A stretch of 64,000 bases of DNA from Viola odorata. Its lineage: Eukaryota; Streptophyta; Magnoliopsida; Malpighiales; Violaceae. Under the pieces are notes generated by a model that worked only from the letters and a program-made list of their open reading frames with translations, ran no database searches and was not told where the DNA came from. The stretch covers positions 8,935,501 to 8,999,500 of the forward strand of contig OY829544.1 in NCBI GenBank assembly GCA_963691705.1. Direction: 5' to 3'. Shown here piece after piece: positions 27,807 to 42,772 of this stretch (the stretch's first letter is position 1; the number at the start of each line of letters is the position of its first letter). A program made the translations under genes and the position numbers.

Positions 27807-30800
27807 TCATTTGACTTTCTTTCCACCAGCCAGAATACGTTGGATTTGAAGCCCTCTGCTGAATGCTTGATTGAATAGCAGCCTGGTCTGGAAATCTGAC
27901 ACGAAAGGGAACCAAGCCATTAATGCCACTGGGAAAAGGATGATCAGCCCCATCAAGTAATCGTACCCTCGCCCCAGAGCTTTCACAGAAGACCACATCT
28001 TCAAACCTTTTACCAGTGGTCTGCATGCTTGTGATATCTGCTCAAAAACAACAACCAAACCACGCACACTTAGATATGATATCCCATCTCCTTCCGTTTG
28101 TTTTGGAGAATGCATATATATAACTTAAAATGGCAAGCATTATTATCAGAGCAAAGTTTTGGAGGGTCGAAATGTTACGTACCTGTAGAAGTCCCCATCC
28201 TGTTGGCCAGAATGCCAGTATGCTCTGGAAGATATCTCCAATAGTGAGGTGGAGCGTGGTGAACAGAATAACAAGAGTGACAATGATTCCGAGAAACAGG
28301 AACAGCTTAATAATCCTGAACATTAGCTGAAAATCTGCACTAAACTTCTTTCGACCCATGGAAATAACCTGCAGTTTGAAAAATGTGCACCACTTAAAGA
28401 ATTGTATTGCAGATCCAGGACCACAAATCAGTTCATTTTGACTGCGAATTGGATTCAAGAATTTGAACACTAACCTTTAAAATGACCACGAAAGCAACAA
28501 TGACCAGCCAGGACAGACCATAAACCTAAACTCACCAAAAGCAAACAGAAATTAAAATGAAATGCATAATAATCAGTGTCTCAGGTAGTTTGCATTGCTA
28601 GTAAAGCTTTGGTCTAGCATTGTCAAAATCTAAAGTAGAAGGTATATGATATATTGTGGGGGAGTGAGTACTCACCATAATGCTATGCGTTCTGCCAGCT
28701 GATGTTCCCTTGGTCACCTCCAGTTGATACATGATCCCATACTGATAGAGGAAGAAACGCAGAGAAAGAACAATTTCCCAGAACCGTCCTAAAATTCCAG
28801 TGTGTTGAAGGTGCTCCTGTTCTTCTTCCCACCATGATTCCCAGCTCTTATCTGCTGGAACACCAATGCCTCCCTGGCTGCTTATCCACTTTGACCAATC
28901 CTCCCAGTCATCCACAATCTTTTGCCATTCAAATCCCGATGGATTGAAAAGGAACGGAGCAAACAACCAAGAAGCTACTAAGAACCACATTGACATTGTG
29001 AGAAAAACATAAGCATTACCAGGGGCTGCTTTTCCATATACTTTATAGCATATAAGTAATATCATTAGCTCAATCCCTTTCACAAAGTGACTCCTTGAGT
29101 ACATCCTATAGCTCTCTGCAAATTTCTGATGCCGCACCACAAACCCACGACCAGTAGCCAAGTATTTTGCCCCACCATGCAGGATTGTACGCCCAAAATA
29201 ATGGATCTTTGTCCCAAGGGAGAAGGTGAAGAAAACGGCACAAAGCTGAAGTTGCATGATTATTAGATCACCTATTGCTGTTCTGAATCCTCTCTCCAGG
29301 CCCATCTCCATGACCATGGGCAAGGTCATCAAAAGACCCAGCTGAACAATTGATTGTGAAGCCATGGCCCCTTTCAATGGATCATCTCCCCTAGTCCGTG
29401 CATACTTCATTATTGAATCCTCCAATCCACTTAATGACAAGTAAAGCTTTCCATACAAGTAAACATAGACTGTAAGCACAACGGCCTGCATGATAACAGG
29501 AAAGGGCTACTGTTGATGAACTTTGTCAGAGCATGAAAAATATCCATAACAAATCCATTTATGTAAAAAATAAAAGTAAAAAAATGCTCCTAACTACATG
29601 TTTTGGCGTATGTGATGGTTAATGATTTTTTCATACTTTACAAAATCAGGCACTTGAGTCATTGTTAGTTGATCTCATCCACTCTAATTACTGTCTTTTC
29701 TAATTTGAGTTATTTATGGAAGAAGAATTACCATTGAGCTGACATACAACCCAATAGTTGTAAAGTAACACGAAAGCATGCGGAAGAAGTCAAAACGATG
29801 GCCCAAGCGATAGATATCCCTACTGAGGACCTGCTCCCCATTGCCACATGCTACTTTAGCTTCAAACAATGTGATTTGGCCAAGCCCAACATCTCTACCT
29901 TTCCCAACTTGAATATACTCATGGTGAGTGATATTCCCTCGTCTTAGCATTGAGTTGAAACCTACATAGGAAATATGCACAGGGAAGTGGTAAGAATGTT
30001 CCTGCTCTGAGGAAACTAGGTGGTTCAGCACTTTCTTTATTCCTCATATGGTTGGGTGAAGTAAAGTAGATAACTATACAATCTTACCAGCAAATATGTC
30101 CTCACTCAAATTGATGCCACGCGAAGCCTTGCTGATACCACCACGGGTTATGTGAAATAATCTATCAAACACGTCAGGATGGCCATAATGGAACCGGATC
30201 CTAGAATCAACAAATGCAATTGCAAGATACAAAGTTAGTCTCAGTATGACACGGAAGTGTACTTTTCAATTTTATGCAAAATTCTTTAACAATTAATTTA
30301 CACAGGATGTATTTCTATGGGGAAAAGAAACCTAAACTCAAAACCATTGAGCCATTATAGATCCTTAAGCTGCAAAATGTTTCTCAGGAAATAAATAGCA
30401 TCTTGGAAGAGAAGGATAAGTTGCATCTAAATAGCTGTGATCAAAGAAAAAAGAAAAGAAAATGTACTTCAAGGGTCTTGCTAGAACTCTCTGCCCAAGA
30501 GTCACAAAACTCGTTTCCTGATTTGACATAAACCAAGCTAAGGAAGAAACACTGCAGCAAAGGAGTACAAGAATCAGAAGGACAATGATATAGCATCCGA
30601 GTGTATTAGGGGTGCCTATAATAAAAACGTTCATCTAACCTTCCTGTAAAAATATGTTCGCGAACACCTAAAATTGTAGGCGGACGCATCCCATGATCCT
30701 CATGAAATTCCTCAAGAAGGTTACGCATTTTCAATGCTTCTTCTAAGTAGTTATCCTATAAGAAATCAGCAAAATGGATAAGCAGAAGTAGCTTAAATTT

Positions 30801-33800
30801 CATAATATAACTGTAATGAATCCAGCTATACCCTATTTTACCTGATTCATGTCAATGGTTTGAAGAGCTTCGCCTCGGGTAAATATTATGGCATGGTTTT
30901 GATTCTCAGGCTTCCCTTCTCCTAGTTTTGCGGGACCCGGCAACTTAATACGATAGATTTCCTTTGGAAGGTATACATAAACAATAAGCTATTGGCTACA
31001 ACGTCATAAAGTTATTATATTCAGAGTTTGATGATAAACACCTGATCAAGATTCTCTACAGCTTTGATCAACACAGAATAATAAACCTTGTGCGCGTTTC
31101 CACCATCTCTTTCTTCCACTTCATCAATATATGCAACACGGAGAGAAGGATTGCTACAAGAAGTGCCAAAGATCAACGTTTTGGATAAGATGAACCCAGA
31201 GATTAAACTGTTCAATGGAATTAGCAGCGAAGTCTCAATATAAAACAGAGTACATACTTAACCATCAAATTGAGGATGTCTGTTGCACGGCGATCTCCAC
31301 ACCGCTTCTGGTTACCATAGTTCTGACAGGTCGCAACATATGTGAATTTCATGTCAGCTACTGCATCTAATCGAGCATACATGGATCTTTGACTTTTCTT
31401 ATCCTCCTCAGTTGGAGCTGTAATGGCTTTGTAGCCCTTTAGTATATCTGCATATGCATGTCAAAGGCATCATACCTCCAGAATATACTGCCAAGCAACC
31501 TGATCATCTTGATTGTTTGAAAGCATTGACAGGTACGTGGGAAATGAACTCAAGGAATTTCTAGTTTTCTTTATTAAATTAGAATTAAGATCCCACCGTA
31601 GGTTCTCATTAAGAATCTCTTGTTCCTGCATCCGCAGATCACTTGTGCCTTCCTGAATTTAGCATAACACCATTCTAATATATCTATATAACCACCATTC
31701 CTACAACACCCTTATTTACTGGACGTGACTAAAAGCTGAATGCTTAAATCAAAGAGCACATGATCCTAAGCTTGTATTTGGATATTCTCATAGGTTAAAA
31801 ATGTCTTTTTTTCTTCTCTTTTTCTAACTAATCAGTCAACTTTCTCAGTATGCCTAAGTGAAAGAATACATGTTTTCTGGAAAGAACAATCAAGACATTC
31901 AAGCTCTTACCATCTTCATCTGCCATGTCAAGGAAGGCTTGAAGTTTCAAAGCTCGTCTGTAATACATCATCCCCCTAACTGAAACATCCATAACTATCA
32001 GCATTGAACAAAAAATAAACTTGAAATAGAAAGGAAATGAAATGAACCAACTTACTTGTGCGGCTGAGAGTTTGACCTCTCAAGGAGCCCCAATGACGAA
32101 GCTGCAAAATATTTTCTTCATTTTCCCAAACCTCACTTTCTTTTTGGCAGTTGATTCGTTCCTTGAAGTTATTCCATTCATCTGAAAATTACAATATTAT
32201 TGGCAAATCAGTTACAGTATAATATTGAACTTATTCACAAGATTAGTAAGCTGAGAAACTCAGGTTGAGAGTTTGCTAAACTACCCTACCTGGGTAAATC
32301 TTTTGCAAGTAGTATATGATTGACACTCCATCTTCATTTTCCATTTCAAGGTCTGATTTAGAAAAGACAATCTCTTCGCTGTAGTATGGGGTCATGACAC
32401 TGCCCATTCCAAGGAAAGTAGTGTTGGTTATGTAAAAGCAATGCTCTTCACAAACCATACTTTAGTTAAAGAACATTGTCTATTTGAGGCATGATTTGTC
32501 TAGAAACCTTACATTATTTCAACAAGTGTAACCAATAATCAATAAAAGAAAATTAGATAACAAGCACTGACGAGGATGTTATTCCTAACAATCAACACTC
32601 TCAAAGCAAACAAATCTAAACCGAGAAAGATTATTTCTATCCTATTCTTATACGGACCTGAAAGAGAGCATTTTACGGACTCGAGGAGGCCTTGGCATAT
32701 CCATGAACAATGAGTTGGCAAAGAATGTGATCCTCCTTCGTGCTTCAAGGTTTGCTGGTATGTCCATGGCAGATTCTTTTACAGTCAAAATTAAATGAAG
32801 GCGATTTATCTGCACAAAATGCGAATCTGGATAAACTTTGAGTGCTTGGATTTTTCAGGACTCCATGGACACGCAATAGACAAATGTTATAAAATTCACA
32901 GAGAGTAAAATGCTTAATTATTTGCCCAGTCCCAAATTATAATTGATGATCCAGCCAACACAAAATACCTGTTCTTCCCATTGTGCAGTAACAGGAGGAG
33001 GGAACATTATAGCAGGTTTCTGGTCAGTTCCAGAAAAAAGCTGTCTTCCAGCATCCTTGCCACTGTGTCCGAGGTCTAATAATTCACTGGGCATATTACA
33101 GGAAAAAGTAGCAGTACTTTCAGTTTTCATATAAGAACAAGATGAAGCGGAGCAGTGACAAAAGTTACAGTGCAACAAGCTTCACTGACCGATTCTCATT
33201 CACCAACATATCACGTGTTACTAATTCTAACATGTCCAGTAGCAACAACACCACATTATTTATCTTGGATGGATCAGCATCTTTCTGCACCAAGAAAGGA
33301 ATTTGTCATTTCATCATGTAGGTAGGGAAGACGAATATAATAAAACAGCAGTAGTGATTGACACTTTTCTCTCTAAACAACTCACCAAGAACACAACAAG
33401 CTGCACAAATTTCTCGCATAGAATGGGTAAGGGGGCCATTCTGAAATTTGCAAGAAATGTACTCTTCGAAATGGCGTTCTCAACTTCTTTAATGATGATG
33501 CCAATTATCCTGTAACATTCAATAGGATTTAGAAATTACAGCAATGAAAGTTAATAGTAGTATACATTAGCACTCAAAGTGTTGCTATGGACATACAAGG
33601 TGACTTAACTAAAATTACTTTTCGTAAAGACTGGGGAAAGAAAAACCACAAACACTTTGAAGGGTAATTCTACATAATGTATGGCGTAAACTCACTGCAG
33701 AAAGGCTCAAGTATGGCACACCTCATACATGATAAAGAACAAAAAAAATGAACCCAAGTTGTACCAATAATATAAGTGGAAGTTGAGCATAACAGGGGAA

Positions 33801-36800
33801 TAGTGCCAAAGGGGAAAAAATTAATTGACAAAAGTAGGAATAATTGCAGACTTAAAGTTTAATAACTCACAGCTGGAGGGGATACGTTCGAGCATAAGGA
33901 TAATTCTTATCAAATGAGGTACTGAACTATGGGAGAATCTACTGTGGCATTCAAATGATTATGTGATAGTCAACTTGGTAACTTTTAGGAAATTGAATAT
34001 TATGTCCGACATGAAGAGAACAAACCGGAACAAAGAGAATCTATAGCGTGTAACTTTGGGGGACTCTTTACACATGTAAGTTATTCATGGTGAGAATGGA
34101 AAAGGCAGGTAAAACTAAAATGAGATTTTGTGCATGAGGGATAAAGTACCCAGAACAACCTTTTCTCATTTTCTCCAACGATCAAAACATTCAGGACCTG
34201 CTTAAAAGATTCATAGCATTCAACAACAGCACATTTCATATATTCATCCCCACATATACGTTTCCAAAGGTCAGCATCCTTTGAACGAAATTGAACTGCC
34301 ATATCCAGAGCTATTCGGACCTGCAAAAGGTGGATAACTTTTCAGAAGTTGAAATTAATGAAAAGAAAAATAAAAAATTATGTGACCAAAGGAAATATAT
34401 GGACCTTGTTTGCAAGCATGAATGGTGGCCATTGAATTAGTTTGAGGCTAGGATCCGATGTATAAGGAACTACCAGCAGATCCATCTCCCTGGATTAGAA
34501 GAATGCCCAGTTTAGTCCTAAAAGCTGGAAGAACATGGAATGTGTTGGAAGTACAAATCAGCAATTTATCTTGGTTGTGACCTGTCACTAATCAGATCTT
34601 CCTCGCGGAAGCTGCATATCACTTCATTCCATAACTGAGCGAATCTTGCAGCTTCAATTCTCTTGTTTGGCGTAACCTACACAAGCAGGAAAGTATCAAG
34701 CTGATGCACATGCGAACATCAAACTTTAATGCAAAAGGCAAACGTGGATGAAACCTCATTAAATCTCCTCAGAAAAGAGAATCCTTTCTTCTTGGTCTTA
34801 TCTGAAGGCACCAAATATGTGTTAAATGCGCCAGGTAAGGACTGGAATCGTGACCTTAGCATTCCCATAGTTTGTATCTATGAAAGGAAAGAAAATGAGG
34901 GCATTACCACACTGCACAATCTATGTCCTCTATTACAAACAAGGATGTGCATCTCATTTTATCTTCCAGATTCTTCCAGCAGGAAAAAAAACAAATGAAA
35001 CAGCACTAATACGAAATAACTAAAGGATATCTTGCTTGATTTTAAAAGCGAAAGCCTAAGACTGCATGCATGAAATTTAAGAGAATCAATTAACTAGCAT
35101 AGGATAAGTTTGGTCATCCTAGTTTGTCTTGAGAATTGTATATAAAAAGGAAATATTTTCTCTCCCACAACTCTGAAAAACATTGTAATATTGGAGGTGA
35201 GAAAATCGCTAGACAGGATTGCTTCTCGTGCATCACTATTACCTCATCCTAACATATCTAAAAGCTTTAATTTCTCAATGCATGCATTAATGAAATATTC
35301 AGAAACTCTCAAGAACATTAAATATGGGGAAAAGTTAAGCGTGTTCAATAGCTCATTCCAACTCATGATGATTTTCTACCATAAAACATTAAAGCAAAAA
35401 TGAAAAATGAAAAAAAGAATAAAGTAAATTAAATTGAGAGGATTACCTCTCCTAGGCGATCAAAGGCCCCAATAAAACCCCCATAGATGGTTGAGAAAAT
35501 TGCATACCAAATTTGAGTATCCATAAAATAGACCTGCATTACATTGCCAACATAGAATGAGGCACCTCACCATGGAATACCTGATTACAGTTCTCATGAA
35601 ACTTCGGCGAATAACCAGTCCCAAGCTAAAGAATCGCAGAATGATAGAATGGCATAGTGAGACATACCAAAATCACTGGTACCCAGATTGACAAAATTGC
35701 TCCTAAATTGTATTTAGCTGCATTAGAAAGGTGACTGTTAATATAAACACGTAAAGGCTGTATAAAAGAACGAGATTAAGATGGAAAGCACTGAAATACC
35801 ATCTGGGAAAAATTCGTGCCACGTGTACTTCACATTTTGAATAGCCATTATATCTCTTGTTGGCTTCACCAGAGGTTTAATCTAGACGATGGACAGGAAA
35901 ACAGATGCAAGATGAACAGAACTGTGTAAGCAATCTATTTTGTACTATCAAGATGATAGCAATAACAAGGGCAGCAATAAGAACAAAACATGAGCCCACC
36001 TGGATAAAATAACTAAAAGCAAATTTTGAACACAAAAGTAGTATCCAAAAGATGGTGTACCTGAAATTAACAAAGAAAAATTGCATGTCTTCAGTAATAA
36101 AGAATATTTGAGCCAAATAAATTCAAGGTTGCATTTTATCCACACAAAAAAAAAGCATGGCTTCATAAAATTACAATACAACGCATGTGAAATTGTGACA
36201 AACTCACTTTATAAGAGCAAATTGACTTTCATGCATTCCCCTGCCAATATAAATTCTTGGCTGCAGACAAATTGAAAATGAAGTAAGAAAGAAGTAGAAT
36301 TGTTTTGTCCAACAGAAATAGGAAAAATTATGAAACACTAATGAGAATGTAAAATCCCTAGACATGAAAGCATATATCACAAAGTCAACAGAATACTATC
36401 AAGGAGATACAAATAAAATTAAACTTGTATCAAGACCACATGAATGTGCTATGTTTCTTAAAACTTAGGGGGCTTGATTTTAGAATTTTAGGATTTCTTC
36501 CATGGGAAACCTTAAATCCTTAACTTTCCCTTGTGTAGTGCAGCTAGGGATTTAAGATTCCCTCGAACAGATGTCTCTTGGTGGAAAATGAGTCCCTTCA
36601 CTAAGGGTGGTTTTTAATTTCCCACGTAATCTGGATGTAATTCCTAATATTCCCTTGAAAACCTTTTCTGGTTAACCAGCATATGAAGTGTAATTTTAGG
36701 AAACTGACAAGAACTTTTATTTCGCAATGAATATTAGGAATCGAAGTGAAAATCCTGTATCCCTTGAAAAGTACTAGGGGAAAAATGAATAACAAATGAT

Positions 36801-39800
36801 TTATGAGACAATCTTGGAATCTTTGAAGCAAACACACCCTTGAGAAAGATGTTATGTCAAAACTTGGTGCCATAATATGCAAGATCTGAATAGCATAACT
36901 ACAACTACTTTTGATAGAGAAATTTAATTCACACTGTGCACCACGTGTAAACTTAACCTCAAGCTAAACCTGCTATTTAGTTTCCACCCTAGCTTATTAT
37001 AGTTACTAACAAAAAGTGAGCTCGAAAATGAGCTCTGAACAAGCATCATCTAAAGCACTCCTACCATATCCAAACTTGCACATGCTAATTGGTATCAAGC
37101 TACACCTACAGCTTCTGATTAGATAAAAAATATTCACCCAAAAATATCAAGGTCTTAAGAGCAAGCAAAAAAAAATTTGCTTGTGGAAAAGCTGCAAGAT
37201 TGGGAAAAGAGTGCAAGTCAGTGAGTCCATTGACAAAAAAGGTTTTTCAGTTCAGAATGAAGAAAGCTGTTTTCACTCTTTTCCGTTGAACCGTGTTTCA
37301 CTCTTTTTGTTAATTAAATGACTGACAGTTGAAAACAAAATCCACAAAAGATCCAAGGATATACTCCTTAGCTATCTTTTATAACCAGATGCAATTTGTT
37401 GCTGCAATTAAGTCTCAAAGAAATGACAATATTTCTGATGCTTCCAACATGTGTAACACAAGTCAAACTTTAGAATATAAAAGAGGAGAAGCTAAGAGGT
37501 ACAAATACCTGTGACCACCATAAGAGAAGTCTAACAATAAGCCAGTCTGAGTTTTCAATCCATCTGCGGAGCATGGGAAAGAGAAACAAAATAGCTGCCA
37601 GTATATTTGGAAGCATATAGAGTGCCACAGCCAGAAGGTATAATGTAGGAATTCCCTTCACAGGAAAGAACTTCAGCATCTTTTTGATCTCTCCAGGACC
37701 CACATTGAAGGATTGTACATAAAATAATGGAAGAATAATGACCCATGCAAGACTGATAACAATCTTGAGAATGTTTCTCAAAATATCACTGAATTTCCAT
37801 TGGTGGTACCCTGGGAAGTTTAGAACAAGGTCCAGAATACCTAAAAGGGAAAACACACCGTAGAAAATGAGATGAGGGGGGTGTAAAATGAGAGTAATGC
37901 TACTGAACAAAGAGCAAGTTCTGAGGCTATAACAGAGAACAAAAGGTTAAACTGAATCATACATCTTCAATTAACAAGAATAAGATGCACATAAGTTCGC
38001 AATTTTGAGGCTACAATTTAACAGTTTTATGGTAATAATGTTTGTATGTTAAGAGTTCTAATGGAATAAAGTTTGTTGCATTTATCCTTTGATTGCAATG
38101 GATAAAACAAGAAAGCAAGTAGTTTAGGGAAATCATAATGCATAGTGAACAAAGGGTTAGAATACAATATTGCAATTCATCTTAATGACTGCGGTAGTAG
38201 AGGGAAGTAAAAATCAGATAGTAGAAGTTAGAGTCTTGTACCTTGAAGGAAGCGAAGAATGGCAGCTGTAATGAAAATGCTCGATATTTCATATAAGACA
38301 TCCTTTCGGGCAATATTCCAAATTGAGACCCCACTCCAAGCAAAGATGATCATCGCCTGCAGTAAGGATGATTTAATTGGATTACTGGAGAAATTGCTCA
38401 GATTATCAGCAAAACAAGAACAACACGATACACCTGTTTTCTATCATAACCTATAGTGGAAGAAACTAGTGAGCTACTCCTCTAGAATGTATACCTGAAG
38501 AGCAAGCACATAAAAAGTCCACAATCGGTCAAAACTTCGATAGATATGCCAAAATGTTCGCGTTTCAACAAAATTTGATTTTCCTGTCCTTCCAGGTTTT
38601 CTTCCAGAACCCTTTGCTCCCTAGAACACAAATTACATGATAAAGAGATCAACTAATCAATTCAAGCACACTGTTGAGTTTCAACAATTGCTCAGAATAT
38701 CTGATAACACATACTACATCTTTTGTTGATATGAAAAAGTTCCCATCATCACGCATGGGCCAACCAAGAGAGAAGCAATCAGATGACCTGAACCACATGT
38801 AGCAACATCAGTGGTGCAGTGACAAAAGTTAAATTGCGGTATTATATGAGAACTGACCAGAAATACTCATTTAGATCGTCATAATTGCACCAATCTGAGT
38901 GTGAAGCTTGCCCATTCTGACTCTTACTGGCTTCCTGGAATGATTAAAGCATAACTTTCAAACAGAGAACAGATGACTCAAGAGTTCAACGAATGAATGC
39001 ACATTGGTCTGCACCATACCTCTACGATTACTCTGTAAATTGGTGTTATAACCTTCCTCAGGAAGGCCTCATCATCTCCACCGTAAGAAGGTTTGATATT
39101 TTCCCCAGTAACAATGCTGACATTTCCAGCCAAAAGGCCATGTAGTTCATATGCCATCTGAGCAAATGGTACCACATTCTCATGAAACTTATAACATAAT
39201 AGAGCATGAACATTTAACTGAAACGATCATCAAATCAAAAGGAGTCATTGATGTAATTATTGGTACTTACATTATGAAAAATATAGCAAAGACATTCAGG
39301 CATAAAGCGAACATTAGATGCTTCACCCCAGATGAGGAGATACAAACCCATGTATAAAATCTTTCTTTGTTGAATTTCTTGCTGGCCTTGAGGGAGACTG
39401 TATGAAACAAAATTGCAGATTTTAACAAATCGAGTTTCTCTCTCATGCTCCCTAAATAATTATCTTTGAATGAAGCACACCAACTAACCGTAAACTGTGT
39501 TTTCGTCCAAGAAATTTGCACCATGTTTTGTAATTCTTAAAAAGCTTGCTCATAATTCCATCAACAGCTCGCTCATCAAGCTGCAAACAAGGAACAGGTT
39601 TAATTTTTGCCAACAAAAGGGAACAGGTTCAAGCATCAAGCAATGGTGATAAAACAACTATACAGTCAAGCTGCACAACAAGTGCATGCAATCATACATG
39701 AACATGGAATCCGTAGCCAAAACTGACAACCTTTTGAAGCAATTACAAAGTAATTACTATCCTGCACGAAGGGATGGGCTAACTCCAGAGAAAAATACAC

Positions 39801-42772
39801 TGAAGCTTTACATAATTAAACACCAATGTAACAAAATAAACATCATGGATGCCTAAACAGTCACCAGGTTCCTGAAACCTTTACAAAATCGAATATTGGA
39901 GGAAACAAAAGGTGAATAAAATATTAGTGCATGCCTTGGTGATAGGTTCAGGCCTGGGATTAAGCCTTGCATGATTGTTGGCGAGTAGTAAAATCAAATG
40001 CTCTCTCTGGTTCCTGACATTGTCTCTCTGCATACATCAAATAAGCAGGTGTATTATTGTTTACTTAGTAGCAAAGAAATTACTAGCCACTACGATTTGG
40101 TTTCCAATCTTTGCCTTTAAGTCTTATGGGTTAGAAGCTTGCCTGAAAGCCAAACATGGCCCTTAGCCAATCAAGCAGATCCAAATCCCCAGCTTTCTGC
40201 CTTTGGTGCTCAAATGCTGCCGGCCAGTTCAAGCCACGGGTGTTCCACAATGCAGTAACTGAAGCCTTGACCTGGTATACATACAAATGAAAAGCATAGG
40301 CAGTTTACCAAAATTAGTCAGTGAGTTACAACAAGTTGTGTTCTCAATAAGCATCCTTCCATGTTAACATCCCTACAACTTGGATTCAACTTCCATCTAG
40401 AAGTCCAAAAAGGAAAAGATTAAATCACACATGAGGAAGAAACTGAAATATGTCTTACTTCTTCGAGCTGCATGATGCACTGTGAAGCCCCAGCAGAATC
40501 CAAGGGAAGAATGTTGTAAGGTGCATATATTTCCTTCTTTTCTTGGACATCCTTTGCTGCAGCCATAATCTGCTCATTGAGAAGTCATAGACATGCCATA
40601 CTCCACTTATAACAATTGCAACCAAAATGATAAATCAGCGGACTGGAATAGACAGTGGAAATGGTAGTTACCTCTGGAGCAACTTCTTCGACTTTCTCTG
40701 TTTTGTTAACCGCACAAAGCACTTCAAATAGAACTCCTGCTGTCTGATAGGCTTTGCCGAGTTGAGCTCTGTGATTAAATTGGCGTCAAAGATCAGGTCA
40801 GGGAAACCACACCAAGTGTGTTGAGTCGGCATCCCATCAAAAACAGGAAATGACACTGGAAAAACTTCAAAGAAGACTGGAATGACAAATGTAAAGTACA
40901 ATTGAAGTTTATAGCCAAATTTTTCCTACAGTTGGTCAAACAGATTCAGCATCTTGGAAGTTTTCACCAAGTGGAATTTTTAACATCAAGTACGTGGGAT
41001 GCATTAAGGAGTAAGCAGCCGGAATTTTTAACATCAAGCTTAGGGTTTTGGTCTCATCCCTAGACATAGTTTTATATCTTGGCTGGCTATCCTGAATACA
41101 CTATCAACTAAGGACAGATTACTAAAATGGGAATTCAAGTTAATCCCACATGTCTTCTATGTTATCAAAACTTGGAATCCAGGGATCTATCTTTTTCCAA
41201 TATGGTTTTTCCGGTCTGGAATTCTATACTTCAGAAATGGTTAGATATGCTCAAGGTTGCATGGTGAAATTTCATGGGCTATGAGTAATCTGCAGAAGAA
41301 AAACTTCATTTCTAATTTAACGAGGCTAAGTTGGAATGCTAGTCAAACGAGGTTAGCTTAGAATTCTAGTATTTTACCACATTCGGTGTGGAAGGATGCT
41401 AAAATTCATCAAAATTGACGATAAAGCAATTACCGGTCGGCCTGCTCTCCCTGGTCAAGCGCTCTAACATAGTGTTCATAGTACTGTTGGTAAAAGGACC
41501 CAATTTCACGAGCATCAGTCTTTTTGACGCGAGAGGCGAGACTGGATGCATTGTCCTGCGTCAAATTTGTAACGTGTAAGTTCAGCTTAATACTTGCAAA
41601 AAAAGAATCACGAAAATTGGCTGCACAAATCCTTAGAGAAACGTTTGGATTATTACCTAAAAGTAATAACCCCATCGGATTTGGGTGTTAGAGAAAGCCA
41701 AAGAAGCATTTATGCAAACAAAGAGAGTGCGATTCCTAATATCAGTAGAAACAGAGTAGCAGAAAGAACAGGCATAAGCAAAGTAACAACCGAAACTGAA
41801 TCAGAGACTCCTCTGATGAATTCCAAGTATAATGGATAATTTGGGATATTGCTACACAGAGGATTCTCGTTTATTTTTTTATTAATTCTCGAGAAAAAAA
41901 TGGTTTGACAAAAAAAAATTCATTGAAGTACTAATTTTTAGGTTAATGCCCGGTTCGGTTAATTATCCTATTAATATATCCAAATCAAGTATACGCTCAA
42001 GTAATTAAAAACTAAAAAGTACATAATCAGCCAAGGAGGAGTGAGAGCAAGAACCAGAACGGCCAAAGTCCAAACAGTGATTGAATTCTTATTATCCAAT
42101 TAGAAAATGCATACCCAAGCTTACATAGAGTTGACTACAGTGAATCGTTATGACTAATCACATTTATCAACCTCAGACAACGAAGTAACACTAATAAAAC
42201 CAGACTTAATCCTATATCGATGATCAATGCGTAATTTTTTCTCTCTTTTTCTTTAAAAAAACTAAGAGCAAAAAATTAACAAACAATCAACCAGAAAAAG
42301 AAGGAAGAAGACGATACCCTCTCTAATCTCTGCAGCAGAGCGGTTTTGAACTGCCTCACACCTCGGCCGTTGGAGTTAAGGTCCAACCGATGAGCTTTCT
42401 CGAACGCGTAAAACCGACCTGTAGATAAAATGCACAAAAACATGAACAAACACGCGTGATCAACAAATTCTGCACAGCACATTTTAATTCTGTTTCTTAC
42501 TTAGTTATATGAATCAGATCACGGGTTAATCAGATGAAATCTTCAAAAATTCACAAAAAAAACATCGGAAAGTAAATGAGGTGTTTCGTACAGAGGTAGG
42601 CAACGCGAGGGCGTTCATGCTGGATTTCATTGGCGACACGGAGGATAGGGGCGATAGAGCCAAGAGAGGAAGGGACGACTTCGTTATCGAACACCTCAGT
42701 GGAGAAGGTTGTGGTGGCGGCGCTCCTTGAAGGCCGCCGCAAAAGCATGTCCTGCGCATGCTGCGTCGTCAT
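27807..42772 (-). CDS. CALS5: Callose synthase 5 (glucan synthase-like 2)
   Basis: 42 exons, 5748 nt, 1915 residues (Arabidopsis CalS5 about 1923). Exons: 42772-42592, 42418-42318, 41555-41434, 40768-40672, 40569-40459, 40271-40143, 40027-39935, 39580-39489, 39397-39271, 39157-39020, 38934-38858, 38787-38715, 38620-38495, 38356-38242, 37840-37509, 36260-36208, 36060-36000, 35881-35800, 35717-35668, 35533-35447, 34877-34755, 34676-34582, 34489-34405, 34320-34160, 33509-33386, 33284-33190, 33086-32969, 32809-32658, 32399-32290, 32181-32056, 31979-31911, 31447-31258, 31153-31042, 30961-30842, 30755-30640, 30551-30468, 30200-30088, 29961-29732, 29485-28676, 28525-28475, 28368-28183, 28037-27807. 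N-terminal cytosolic region with the Vta1-like and FKS1-type segments, first membrane cluster from about residue 448, central catalytic glucan synthase domain, second membrane cluster from about 1491 to the end (AGGKKVK). CalS5 makes the beta-1,3-glucan wall around meiocytes and microspores, needed for exine patterning. CALS5 is favoured over CALS7 and CALS1-4 by its N terminus and tail. Confidence 0.96.
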
